Source: Gliomastix tumulicola (Eukaryota > Ascomycota > Sordariomycetes > Hypocreales > Bionectriaceae). Taken from it: a stretch of DNA of 64,000 nt. Each line of letters begins with the position of its first letter. Position 1 is the first letter of the stretch. Positions 45,813 through 56,228 of this stretch are shown one piece after another. Both the position numbers and the translations under genes were made by a program. The stretch is from the NCBI GenBank assembly GCA_001599755.1, contig BCHX01000001.1:1116001-1180000 (forward strand). The letters run 5' to 3'. The notes under the pieces are model-generated. The model did not search any database. It worked only from the letters and a program-made list of their open reading frames with translations, and was not told the DNA's origin.

Positions 45813-46943
45813 GGTGAAAAGATTAGAGCTGGACATGGATTTGGTACTTCCAGTAGGATGGCTTTGAGATAGATTTTGTTTGTTTTTATTGATTTACAGA
45901 CTTTTGGCAGTGAATAGTACATGATGAACGGATCACCAGGGCCACCGTCCGTGAGAGAAGATCTAGCGTAGAGTATTCATTACGCAAATGTCGGTCCCAG
46001 ATCGCTCAGCCAGTCCATGCAAGGGAGTTCGCCGTTCCCGAATATGACTGCAGACACTTTGATAAGGATGTCCCATCTCGACGCCCTTTCACGTAAGTAA
46101 AGCGTCAATCAAAGGTCTCTGTCCACGGATTCACCATATGTAGTGGTGTGCCGTATATGCGAGATATCTTGGAATCCGCTGTATGCAGAGACATCCAACG
46201 TTGAACTCGTCGTAACCTTCTGATTGAAGTGTCCCGCGGATTTGACAGTAAGAAGTGCATGCACTCTAGGGTGTCTCCGCGGGCATGAATCAAAAAGCTC
46301 TGTATAAAAGTGCCTAATGAGCTGCCTAACCGCATAAATGGCTTCATGTATCTACAGTACCACCCACCCCTCATTCGTAAGCGGTCCAATAGGACTCCAG
46401 GGATATCTGCAACATGGACGCGTAGATGGGGAGCACTTTCACGAATAGGCTGAGTTGAACAAGCTTAATTTAAGTATAGTAAATGCCAAAAATATGCCTT
46501 CGGCAGCCGGTAAGGTAGTACTCAACAGATTTCAGGGGGATTATCCGGAGAGGAAGAGCCTCGACAAGAGTAAGCCAAGATGCGTAGCGGCTGATTGGAT
46601 GTCGGGCCCGATGGCCCGTCTGACTTCTTGATGACTCTCTTGGCTGCATAGATGAAGAGCCGAGACAGTGCATGCAGGAAACAGGATTCAGAGGGATGCT
46701 CAATATCAGCAGCATCTGCGATTGGAGAGCTTTGGATGGCAAAGGTACCATTCGTGATGAATTTTGCCGCCTGTCTCTGCCGATGTCGTATTGCGGCGAA
46801 GCTGAGAGCTTGCTAGCACTGGGTGACCCTTCGAGGGGGATATAAAAGGTCGCGAGACAGAGAAGGAGAATGGTTTGGATTTTCTGCAGAAGACAAGAAC
46901 AAACAAACAGACAGACAGACAAGAGACCGTACAGTTCAACATC
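45813..46943. other. Intergenic before the copper block
   Basis: 1,131 bp. Open frames on the minus strand (46105-46389 and 46470-47048) show no recognisable product and are not supported. The right end is the tyrosinase promoter with a clear TATA element. Confidence 0.5.
46841..46848 (+). promoter_or_regulatory. TATA box of the tyrosinase gene
   Basis: TATAAAAG, about 100 bp before the ATG at 46944. The leader between them carries a short (ACAG)4 repeat at 46907-46922. This is the best-formed core promoter in the window. Confidence 0.6.
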
Positions 46944-48274
46944 ATGATCAGCTTTCTCCCCCTTGCCGCCTCGCTCCTTGCTCTTCTGGCCATAGCAGGA
47001 GCCGCTGTGACTCCGAGGCAGACCGTCTGCGAGGTGAAACAAGCGCATAAGCCATGGTGAGGACGGAACTCATCCCCGACTGGAACCTTGCTAATATCGA
47101 TGACAGGCAGATGCTTACTGCCAGCGAGAGGTCTTCCTTCATCGAGGCCGAGCTTTGCCTGATGGAGGCGCCGAGCAAGCTAGGCGTGGCAGGTGCTAAA
47201 ACGCGATGGGACGACCTTCAGTACAATCACGTGGTGCAAACACACGTCGTTCACGACGTGGTAGGTCCTTCATATGCCCCCAGACCGGCTGCCGGCCTTG
47301 ATCTTGATGCTGATGTAGTTCTTTTCAAGGGCCACTTCCTGCCATGGCATCGGTACTATATCGCGATCCATGGAAGCCTCCTCCGCGACGAATGCGGCTA
47401 CACCGGCCCGCTCCCGTACGTAAATTATGCCTCCCCCAGTGCTTTTCACCAGTTCGCGCGCGCGCGCGCGCTAAGCAAGTTTGTGTGATTCCAGATACTG
47501 GGACGAGACGGCAGACTCCCGCCTGTCGAGCCTGCTGGACTCGCCCGTCTTCCAGAAGAACGCCTTTGGCGGGACCGGCTCCGGCAGCAACAGGTACATC
47601 ACCGACGGGCCCTTCGCCAACACGACGCTGCGCCTGCGGAGGCCGGGCCAGGCGCCTCGGGAGTACCGTATCGCCCGCAGCCTCAGCACTCGCTTCCTCG
47701 GCGGCGCCGGGCAGGCGAGTCTCGACGCGTGCTTCCAGGTCCGCACCTACACGGCTGCTTGGGAGTGCTGGCATGGCCAGACACACTCTGCGGGCCACAT
47801 CTCTATCGGCGGCCTGAACGGGGATGTCGTCCTCAGTCCCGGTGACCCTGCCTTCTTCCTCCATGTGAGCTGAACCGCCGTATGGTCGGATGATGACTAC
47901 GCGACGATGAGGGGCTGATTTTCTTCTCTGCACAGCACGGCTGGCTGGACGCCATGTGGTGGAAGTGGCAGTCTCTTGACCTCCCCGGTCGACTAACGGA
48001 CATCGGTGGTCGAAACGTCGCCACGGCGGGCTTTCTCCGGAGCCTTGGGATGAAGGCGCCCGGTCCTGAATGGACGGATCATCACGGCGAGGCCGGAAAT
48101 ACCACGACGCTCGGGCACGTGCTATACGCTGCTGACCTCCGCCCCAACGTCACGGTCGGCGATATCATGGATGTCGGAGGGAATGTCATCTGTGGCGAGT
48201 ACTTCTACAGCGACAGCTTCAACGTCACCAGCATCGAGCTCGTCGATGGCATGTTGACGCCCTCGTTTCCATAG
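46944..48274 (+). CDS. Secreted tyrosinase-family copper oxidase
   Basis: Exons 46944-47056, 47107-47260, 47330-47415, 47495-47864 and 47936-48274 give 353 aa. A signal peptide (ISFLPLAASLLALLAIAGAA) opens the protein. The CuA site is read as THVVHDVGHFLPWHRYY, then LLRDECGYTGPLPYWD; the CuB site as HSAGHISIGG and FFLHHGWLDAMWWKWQ. Intron 2 (47261-47329) is a multiple of three and would leave the frame open, but its removal restores the exact CuA spacing of the family. Short fungal tyrosinases of this type oxidise mono- or diphenols outside the cell. Downstream on the same strand are a metalloreductase and a Ctr-type copper transporter, which fits copper supply to this enzyme. Confidence 0.9.
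47455..47470 (+). repeat. (CG)8 dinucleotide repeat in a tyrosinase intron
   Basis: Alternating CG run within intron 3 (47416-47494), a sequence able to adopt Z-DNA; no role is evident. Confidence 0.85.
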
Positions 48275-48819
48275 GATGTAGATGAACAGGCAGTCTTCCT
48301 GCCCTATTTCACCATAACATAACTGATACGCGTCGTCCGCCAAGTGCTAGTCAGGGATCGGCTAAGTCGGCTGCTGAGTCTGTTAGTGTGTCGCTCCATG
48401 AGCGTGGCCGCAGCGAGACAGGAGGGAGTGACTCTAACACAGCCAATCAGCAGCCAGAGAACATGCTCAAAGTGGTCATCAGCGTCGCGCAAGTGCATGG
48501 TTGGCATCTGCCATTTTGCCGATTGCTCTCCACGCAGCCCTGCAGCACTTCTCGAATATTTGCGCAGTCTGGGATGATGGATGCACATGGCTGGCTATGG
48601 GGGACCGCCGATGTCCATAGATAAATCCTGGATTGTCAAATGATAAAATGGTATTGGATATACTTTAACATCTTGCCTGGAGCTCGGTACTTTGGAGCTC
48701 AGTACATTTGACCACTCCATCCCCCGATCACCTCTCATTATCCCCAGCTTGTGACCGTCCTGGATCTACATAGCTATTCATTCTCTCAGCACCAGTTCGG
48801 ATCGTCATCAGCGCCCATC
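48275..48819. promoter_or_regulatory. Intergenic, tyrosinase to metalloreductase
   Basis: 545 bp, no supported gene; promoter of the reductase. Confidence 0.45.
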
Positions 48820-50819
48820 ATGTCTTTGCCATGGCTGACACAGCCGGTCACGCTGCACTCCAGCCGTGACCCTGGCATGTGCATGATGACGCCTGAGCAG
48901 TGCGCCTACAAGAGCCGCTACTGGGTCTTCTGGTACGAAGCCGATCATCGCTACGCTCTCCCGACCATCGCCTTCTTCCTGTCCACCATCATCTTCTTCG
49001 CCATCTTCAATGCCTTGAACGTCTTCGGGTCTCGCCGATGGACGCGGTCGAAGACGTGGAGGCGCGGTGCGTCGGCGGTGAGATGGGCTACGTACAGACG
49101 ATGGAGGATCGGTTCTTGGTCGACGCAGTCCTTGGGCGCATATCTTCTCGGAGCCATTGGATTTGTGTTCTTTGCAGGTTAGTCTACGATGAATATCCGG
49201 GTGAGTCTGATAGCTAACTGACTGGTGTGCGCCAGCCATGACACTCGCCGCAAAGCCGTACTACTGGCCCAACACTACAGAGATCCATTACGGCAACTCT
49301 CCGCCCATTGCTACGCGAACCGGCTGGATGGCTCTCGGCTGCCTTCCCTTTCTACTGTACGTAATTCTTCGTAAGAAGCACTGCGTAAGCCTGGCAGCTA
49401 TACTGACGAACGTCCCTGCCCGCACAGGATTCTGGGAACCAAGGCAAACCCGATCGCCACCTTGGTAGGGACGTCTCACGAGAACCTGATCGTGTGGCAT
49501 AATTGGATCGCGTGGGCCATGTTCGTTCTGGCACTCATCCACACCTTTCCATTCATTGTCTACAATATCTGGTCTGGCGAGATCAAGGAGCAATGGAGCA
49601 CCGGCGGGCTGTGGGTGAATGGTGTGATCGCACTGCTCGCCCAAGCCTGGCTAACCTTCTTCTCCATCCGATGGCTGAGGTATGATACCGCTTTCCAACC
49701 GAGAATAATGAAATGAAACGCAAGATCTAATGTTTACTTGATAGAGAGCGATACTACGAGGTCTTCAAGGCCACCCATTTCTTCGCCGCCCTCGTCTTCG
49801 TCATCTTCTTCTTCCTCCACTGCGATCACACTCTGACGTCGTGGGACTATTTCATCGGCGCCGGCGTGCTCTACGCTCTGTCCTGGGCCTATTCGCAGAG
49901 TCGGACGTACTTTGAGCATGGCCTGAGGCACCGCGCGGTCCTCTCACTCGAGACAAGGGAGATGCTCAAGGTCACCATCGAGACGAATGCCGAGTGGCGT
50001 CCGGGCCAGCATATCTATCTTCGCTTCCTGACCCAGGGAGTGCATGCTCTAACGGCTCACCCGTTCACCATCTGCTCTCTTCCTACGCCGCGTCCCAACG
50101 GCCGCAACGAGATGGTGTTTTACGTGCGGACTCGATCGGGGCTGACCGGGCGTCTTGGGAGGCTTGCCGATAAGAATCCGGGTGTTTCGGTCCCTGTGCT
50201 TCTGGATGGACCTTACGGCGGTGTGTCGAGCAGATGGTTCGATGGATTTGATCATACTATTGTGATTGGGGGCGGTGCCGGAGCTGGGTTCACGCTGGCT
50301 CTTGCGCGGTACTTCCTCCTGGCTCAGAGACAGCTGACCCCGTCGCGACAAGGCAAGATGACATTGGTAGTGTCGTCTCGGGACCCCGGTCTGCGGCTTT
50401 GGTACCTCGAAGCCCTAGCCGCGGCCATCGCGGAAGGGAAAGAGGAGTCAGCCGCCGATGCTGCGCACAACTACGGCCTGACCATCCGCATCCACGAGAC
50501 AGGCGGCCCAATAGAGACCGGCAGCACCCACGGCGGCAGCGAGAACGACGACCGTCCCAGGAACAAAGAGGAGGCCGTCTCCCAGTCCCACGACCTCGAG
50601 GGCGTGGAGACGGGCGTCTTCAGCGGACGGCCGGACTTGTTCGCGCTGGGCCAAGACGCCATGGCTGCTGCCGAGGGCGCCTCGATCGGCTTCGTCGTGT
50701 GCGGGCCCGGCTCCATGGTTCACGATGTGGGACAGATTGCAGCCTCTGCCCAGGCATCTGTCGCCAAGGGGAGGTCTGGGCCGTCGGAAGTGTGGTTCCA
50801 CAAGGAGAGCTTCTCGTAG
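48820..50819 (+). CDS. Ferric/cupric reductase transmembrane protein (FRE family)
   Basis: Exons 48820-49177, 49236-49356, 49428-49679 and 49745-50819 give 601 aa. About seven membrane segments; heme ligand pairs are spaced H-x13-H in HNWIAWAMFVLALIH and HFFAALVFVIFFFLH. The FAD site is HPFTICSLP, the NADPH site GGGAGAGFTLALA and the C-terminal CGPGSM is present. It transfers electrons from cytosolic NADPH across the plasma membrane to Fe3+ or Cu2+. Between the dehydrogenase motifs lies a long charged insert (about residues 500-545). The frame is open upstream to 48751, but 48820 is the first ATG. With the Ctr gene 504 bp downstream, Cu2+ to Cu+ reduction before uptake is the likely job. Confidence 0.92.
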
Positions 50820-51323
50820 TCTTGTGGACTGGACAGTACGTTAGATAGAGGTAGTTAATCTGCTCAATAGTCATGGGTGCGGTAGCATGTTAAGGGGGTG
50901 TATGTGGTCAAATGAAGGAGGGGTGAAAGAAGTACTAAGGAGCCCCAAACACGGGTGGCACTCTTTGTGAAGGTAGAGACACGGGGGATAGAACTGCATC
51001 ATACTGATTATCACACATGGACCAACCTTATCCATCTTGAGTAAAGTTGCCTCGCATGGATCAAAAAGTGCCGCGGAAATTGGAGCGCACATTTGAGAAG
51101 CGCAGGTCCAGATAATGGGTAAGAATAACTTGCTCATTAGATGCCGTCCGGCCCGGGCAGACAGCGGGGCCGAAGAACCACGAATAACACGTGCTGCTCG
51201 CCGTCCTTTTGAAATATATCATCTCCCGATACTGGCAAACAGCCCAAAGTCGCTCCTCCTCCTCTCGGTCGTCTGCAAAACCCACGAATCGTCCCTGAGG
51301 CCGCCCTTCCGCCTACGCTCATC
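50820..51323. promoter_or_regulatory. Intergenic, metalloreductase to copper transporter
   Basis: 504 bp, no supported gene; promoter of the Ctr gene. I did not find a convincing Mac1-type TTTGCTC element by eye. Confidence 0.4.
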
Positions 51324-52001
51324 ATGGATCACGGCATGACAATGGACATGCCCATGGACGCGACCACAACGGCGACGGGGGCCATGACATCGTCGACTGG
51401 CATGAGCGACAGCAGCGACATGTCCATGATGCCCATGTCCGACATGGCCATGACATTCTTCACGTCCTTCAAGACTCCTCTCTTCTCCGACAGCTGGATG
51501 CCCGAGAGCGAGGGACAGTACGCGGGTACATGTATCTTCATCATCGCTCTCGCCTTCATCTTGCGATTACTACTCGCGCTTCGGCCGATCCTCGAGACAC
51601 GGCTCTGGGGCAAGACAGCGGCAGCCGCAGCGGCATCCATCAAAAAGGTCGCGGAAGAAGAGGAGGGTGGAGAGGGCGGGACGCTGTTGGGCAAGCAACC
51701 AAGACACACCCTGATAGGAATCTCCAGAGACGTACAGACAGGATGGTCCGGTTGGAGGGTCAGTACGGCTGCAGCGAGGGCGACCTACGAGCTGACCATT
51801 GCTGGTGTCGGATACCTACTGTGAGTGGCATGACACATCTATCATCTTGAAACCTCGGGCTATGAGCTGACTGCTGGACTTAGTATGCTTGCCGTGATGA
51901 CGATGAATGTTGGTTACTTTCTCTCCGTGCTTGGAGGCATTTGGCTTGGTACATTCGTACTGGGGAACCTATCATACGACGACCGCTACTCGCACTGCTA
52001 G
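51324..52001 (+). CDS. Ctr-family high-affinity copper transporter
   Basis: Exons 51324-51820 and 51884-52001 (63-nt intron) give 204 aa. The extracellular N-terminus is rich in methionine and Mets-type motifs (MDHGMTMDMPMD, MSMMPMSDMAM). Three membrane segments follow, with the diagnostic M-x3-M in TM2 (MLAVM) and G-x3-G-type packing in TM3 (GGIWLG). A cytosolic loop with a six-alanine run and an acidic EEEEGGEGG stretch separates TM1 and TM2. The protein ends in His-Cys, as several Ctr proteins do for copper transfer. It imports Cu+ at the plasma membrane as a trimer. The start is the ATG opening the Met-rich segment. Clustering with the reductase and tyrosinase supports the assignment. Confidence 0.92.
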
Positions 52002-52946
52002 GATGAGGCTAGACTTCAAAGGAGATGGGGGAATACCTAGGAGACACGAAGAGGACGAATAGAGCTAGGGAGGTAAATAAAGCCCGATTTTGCTCATCAC
52101 AAGAAAATTGATGAGTGGCGGTGGTGCATGTCAGGGCGATATCTCACGACAGTCGACTTAGTACTGGGCATCGAGGCCCAATAGGCGCCCTCACCGTCAG
52201 AGTCTAGCGTTCTTCCAGTCATCTTTGAGACAGTTAATGGGATATACTCGCGTGACGTATTGTCCGACCTCGCGCCAAGCTCCATTTTGAGCACATTACC
52301 ATCTCCAAGGGCGGTTTCGGTAGGGAGCCGCTCATTTTTAGACATGTGCGCTCACTAGCAGCTGCAAACCAGATAGCCAAGACGGCCAAGCCGGCCAAGA
52401 CCACTTACTACAGTTCCATACATCTCCGCGATGAGACTGACTAGCTGATCGCTGCACAGCTACGTAAGTTCCCGGCCATGCTGCAGTGCTAAACCCCAGC
52501 TCGTGTTAAACAACCACTCCCTTTCCCTTTCCCCTCCTTCCCGCCCCTCCTCGCCCCTCCTCTGTCACATTATGCAAGCGCTTCTGGAATGAAGCTGTCA
52601 GTTACGTGGCACAGACCTTAGCTACGGAAATGCGGCTCGAGGTGGCATCTGACCGGCTCAGGCGACCAGCTCTTCATTCTTATCTTCACAGTGTGCCGTT
52701 GAGCAGATATGAGCGGGTATGGTAGCTGTGACACTTGCCAGACAGGTCAACGTCATCATTTGTTCGAAATGCCGTGGAATAACTGGAATCTATCAATGTG
52801 TGATTCTGATTATTAACCCGTAGACTCTACAGCCGTGGTTTGTTTACGTGCCAGCCCTCGTTGACCTCCCAATGCCTGCCATTCAAGGCTGAATATCAAA
52901 GTCAAATCACTCTATCAAACCACTCACTTCGCACCGAAGCAACGCC
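52002..52946. other. Intergenic, Ctr gene to J-domain gene
   Basis: 945 bp. A minus-strand 82-codon open frame (52097-52345) begins with ATG but has no recognisable domain; it is noted, not called. A GGCCAAG-type short repeat occurs near 52380-52400. Confidence 0.45.
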
Positions 52947-53708
52947 ATGAAGTTCGCAACAAGGGCTGCCAGAGACTCTCAACTTGTCCTCTACAACCGC
53001 CACAGACTGGACCATCGTCGCCGCTGGCAGTCCACTTCCACACGTGCTCCTGCCTGGCCGTCGGGCGCGTCCCCCTCGCCACACGACGTCCTCGGAATCA
53101 GGCGTGACGAGCTCCGCTATTCAAAGAAGAACTTTTACGCGCTGGTCAAGCTGTACCATCCAGACTCCAACGTCGTCTCTTCCGAGGTGGCCTCTCTCCC
53201 ACCTGCGACTCGCCTAGAGCGGTACCGTCTCCTCGTCAATGCCAATGAAATCCTCAGCGATCCGCACAAGCGCAGACTCTACGAGCTCGGCCAGGTCGGG
53301 TGGCCGAATCGCAGTGCCAACACTCCCGCGTACGAGAGAGCCAGCCCTGTGTACAATCACGCGACTTACGCCTACCCTGGAATGGCAGCACCCACCGGCC
53401 TGCCGCCTGAGGCGCACAAGTATATCGTGAATAGTCTCGTCGCCATACTATTAGCAGCTGTGGCGATGGCAGGAGCAATCGCGCAATTCCAGGACAGATC
53501 GGCACGAATGCACAACGTGCGCGTGGCGGCCCTCCTGAACGAGACAATTCTACAAGGTTTAGACTCGACAATTCAACTCCAAGGCGGGACACCCAAGGAA
53601 GCACGGATCATAGAGTTCCTTGCGCGGAGAAAAGTGCGGTCTGGTATCGGATCAGACCAGATACTGTTTGAGGATGTCGTTGACTCGACGAATATTTGCC
53701 GCCACTAG
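52947..53708 (+). CDS. J-domain (DnaJ-like) protein, probably mitochondrial
   Basis: Single exon, 253 aa. The N-terminal 35 residues are rich in Arg/Ser/Thr with no acidic cluster (MKFATRAARDSQLVLYNRHR...RRRWQSTS), a good mitochondrial presequence. A J-domain (about residues 46-110) begins SPHDVLGI and has the diagnostic HPD in KLYHPDSN, ending NEILSDPHKRRLYELG. A single membrane segment (YIVNSLVAILLAAVAMAGAIA, about 158-178) and a short C-terminal region follow. J proteins stimulate Hsp70 ATPase; this layout suggests an inner-membrane co-chaperone. It is flanked by long non-coding stretches and appears independent of the copper block. Confidence 0.85.
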   Translation: MKFATRAARDSQLVLYNRHRLDHRRRWQSTSTRAPAWPSGASPSPHDVLGIRRDELRYSKKNFYALVKLYHPDSNVVSSEVASLPPATRLERYRLLVNANEILSDPHKRRLYELGQVGWPNRSANTPAYERASPVYNHATYAYPGMAAPTGLPPEAHKYIVNSLVAILLAAVAMAGAIAQFQDRSARMHNVRVAALLNETILQGLDSTIQLQGGTPKEARIIEFLARRKVRSGIGSDQILFEDVVDSTNICRH

Positions 53709-56228
53709 CCATCCATGGGATGCTGATATGAGCCACACTCGGGTACAACCAAGGGAGGTACAAGCTAAATAACGACGATCATTTACTTTCTAGATTGCCT
53801 TTCACCTTTCACCTTATACCTTATTTGCGGTCTGTAAGGCTTCAAGTGAAGCATCTCTACTGAGCGATAACAGGGCACAACCAAGTGACAACGACGGAAA
53901 TGGGGTCTCGAATGCAGGCCGTCAGTACATCGGAGATCTCCGTTTTATACTCTGATCCTAGACTTTCATAGATTCTCTCCCCTATTGTCTCCATACGTAC
54001 CGGCTCTGGCTAAGAAGACTCCAACGCTACCCTACTGTGGCAAGTGTGCAGCGCGGATGGGATACAACGCCAAGGCCTCATTAGCATCGATGCCAGTGTC
54101 TTACCCGCCACGACGCATCGCTTACTACCAAAGAGTATCCAGTCGTAGTAATGTATAAGAGACCATTAGCAGATATGCCGGACTCCTAGAGGTAGGTAGT
54201 AGAGGTCATCGCCAAGTGATAGGACCGCAGTCATACAGAAAGCATCAAAACCCTGACTTCACCAACCCCGGCGGACAGCCGTCGTTTGGCGAGATCAAGC
54301 CCCCTGGGATAATTCACAGCGCACGGATGCTTGAAGCACGATACAAATCAAGAATGTATCGAGTTACCCTACCAATTGCTGTTGAGAAACCACTTTATTG
54401 GTCTCGTGCGCAACCTTTTAAGACTGCCTGAGTCTGTTCATTGGGCCTGGGGTAGCGTCGCCCTCTCAAATTCCAAAGAACTAAGGCCATCCGTATCCCT
54501 CCCTAAACTGACTAAGATGAGAAAGTAGTGACGGTCACGGACTTAAGGAATCACATGAAGTCGGGACGACAATGGGCCAATAGGTATGTGGACCGTGTCG
54601 GATCCGACAGCTAGCTTGCGGAGTGAGTCGTGGGGCTTCCTTCGTGCTCTTTGTGCAGGCTTCAACGAGGGTGACAGGGCGCCTTGCAACCTAGCTAGCA
54701 CTTGGATCCAGACCATAAAGACATGGAAGAACGAGTGGTGTTGCGCTCCACGTTTACCCTCACTAAGCCCCTGCCTTCCTACGCTTGGTAACTCGTGTGT
54801 ACGGAGAAATCACATGCACCACAGGAGCTTCTGGCCAGACAATTCCCCCTCATTGTCACCTCCTCTTCTCATTCAGCTCCCCACAAGCTTCGAGGCTAGT
54901 TAGTGTTCCGTCGCCCTCCTCCTCATATCCACCCTGAAGCTCATCTCGTAGCCCGCTTCCATGAAGCTTCCCCTTCCCAGACCGCTCTGACTTGGCGTTG
55001 AAAACCTCCACGTCTTCACTGTCAGCCTCATCCCCGGTGACCCCCACGACCCCAGGTGTCTGGAAAATCCCCACTGGTCACGGAACGCAGATATCCTTGT
55101 CACCGTGCCAACTCTTTGCACCAACCTCTCACGCTAATAACCTCGGTAAGCCCAGTCAGACCCGGATCCTCACCGCTATTCATTGTGGTAAGCATCTCTC
55201 GACTTGATTCCTCCGCAATGTATGTCACTACTGGAAAGTGCGTCTATGGGGTCCGGGCCACTTCCCCGTTCGTGGTAGTCAAAGACTTACGTCAAGAATG
55301 GCACGCAGACGTTGGGGATGCTGAAGGTCGGGCCTGGTCTCACCCAGGGTGGAGAAAGGAATATTTGCCTGGCAATTATGCATAAACACCCAATGTATCG
55401 TGCCAATGTATTGTAAGAGCAGTCATAAATGTGAACACAGTAGTCATCGTTCAGCAGTAGGGATGTAGGCAAGCCAAATTTTGGTGTCCTCGGAGTGATC
55501 ACCAGCTCCAGTTGACGAGACGAAAGAACACACAGCACATCAATCCAGTTACAAATGACGTTCTTGCAGCCCTGCACAATGCGTATGACTTTCAACACCA
55601 GCTAGCTTACCAAGTCTTCTTAGGCACGCGTCCCATTGCCACGCACTCCTCGTCCTCTCTCAACCCCCCACGCAACCAAGAAATGGCCCGATCCGTTGCC
55701 CGCTCGGCCAATTCACAAAACTCACCGCAATGTGCAGGAAACACGCACCCACCCACGAGAGGAACTGTTGCTGCCGGACTCGTTACCCGTGGCAGGGCAT
55801 GGGCCATGCGACGGAGACGGTGCTGCAGCTAAATTAGCGTCCAATAGGCCGAAATTCCGAGAGGGGGAGTCTTTGGGGTGACAGTTGCCCTGGACAATGA
55901 CGATCCATCCGAATCGCTCCGCCAAAAGACATCAGCGGGGTCTCCGCTGTAGAATCGTGGGGGTTCACGGGGTCGAGTCTTTGGACGGCCAGCCTTCTAT
56001 TACTCCGTATGCTTTTTCTCCTCATACTTAGCCAACCTGAATAGAAAAAAACGTGGGGGATGGCGGACGAGTTGCACGGGGGCGGGGCTGGATGCGGCTC
56101 CCTTGTGCCGAGCAAGCGCCTAACTCATAACCGAAGGGAACGTATAAGAAGCAAAGCAGCCGGCATCAGAGCGATGAGTGTTCTCCCCAATCCTCATCAG
56201 TACGACCATTCCCAGTACCAAATCAACG
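53709..56228. other. 2.5-kb gene-poor stretch
   Basis: No open frame here shows a domain, plausible splice partners or coding-type composition. Stops are frequent in all frames. I found no tRNA B-box with an A-box partner and no terminal repeats. It could hold a non-coding RNA or a decayed element, but nothing is demonstrable. The last few hundred bases are the promoter of the MFS gene at 56229. Confidence 0.5.

Noticed and set aside
47325..47933. 202-codon minus-strand frame over tyrosinase
   Set aside because: Crosses tyrosinase introns and conserved copper-site codons; no domain.
52097..52345. 82-codon minus-strand gene
   Set aside because: It has an ATG but no domain, no signal peptide and no convincing splice partner.
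55287..55598. Minus-strand frame in the gene-poor stretch
   Set aside because: A Pro-Gly-Pro segment briefly recalls the end of the flavin monooxygenase, but no alignable stretch exists.
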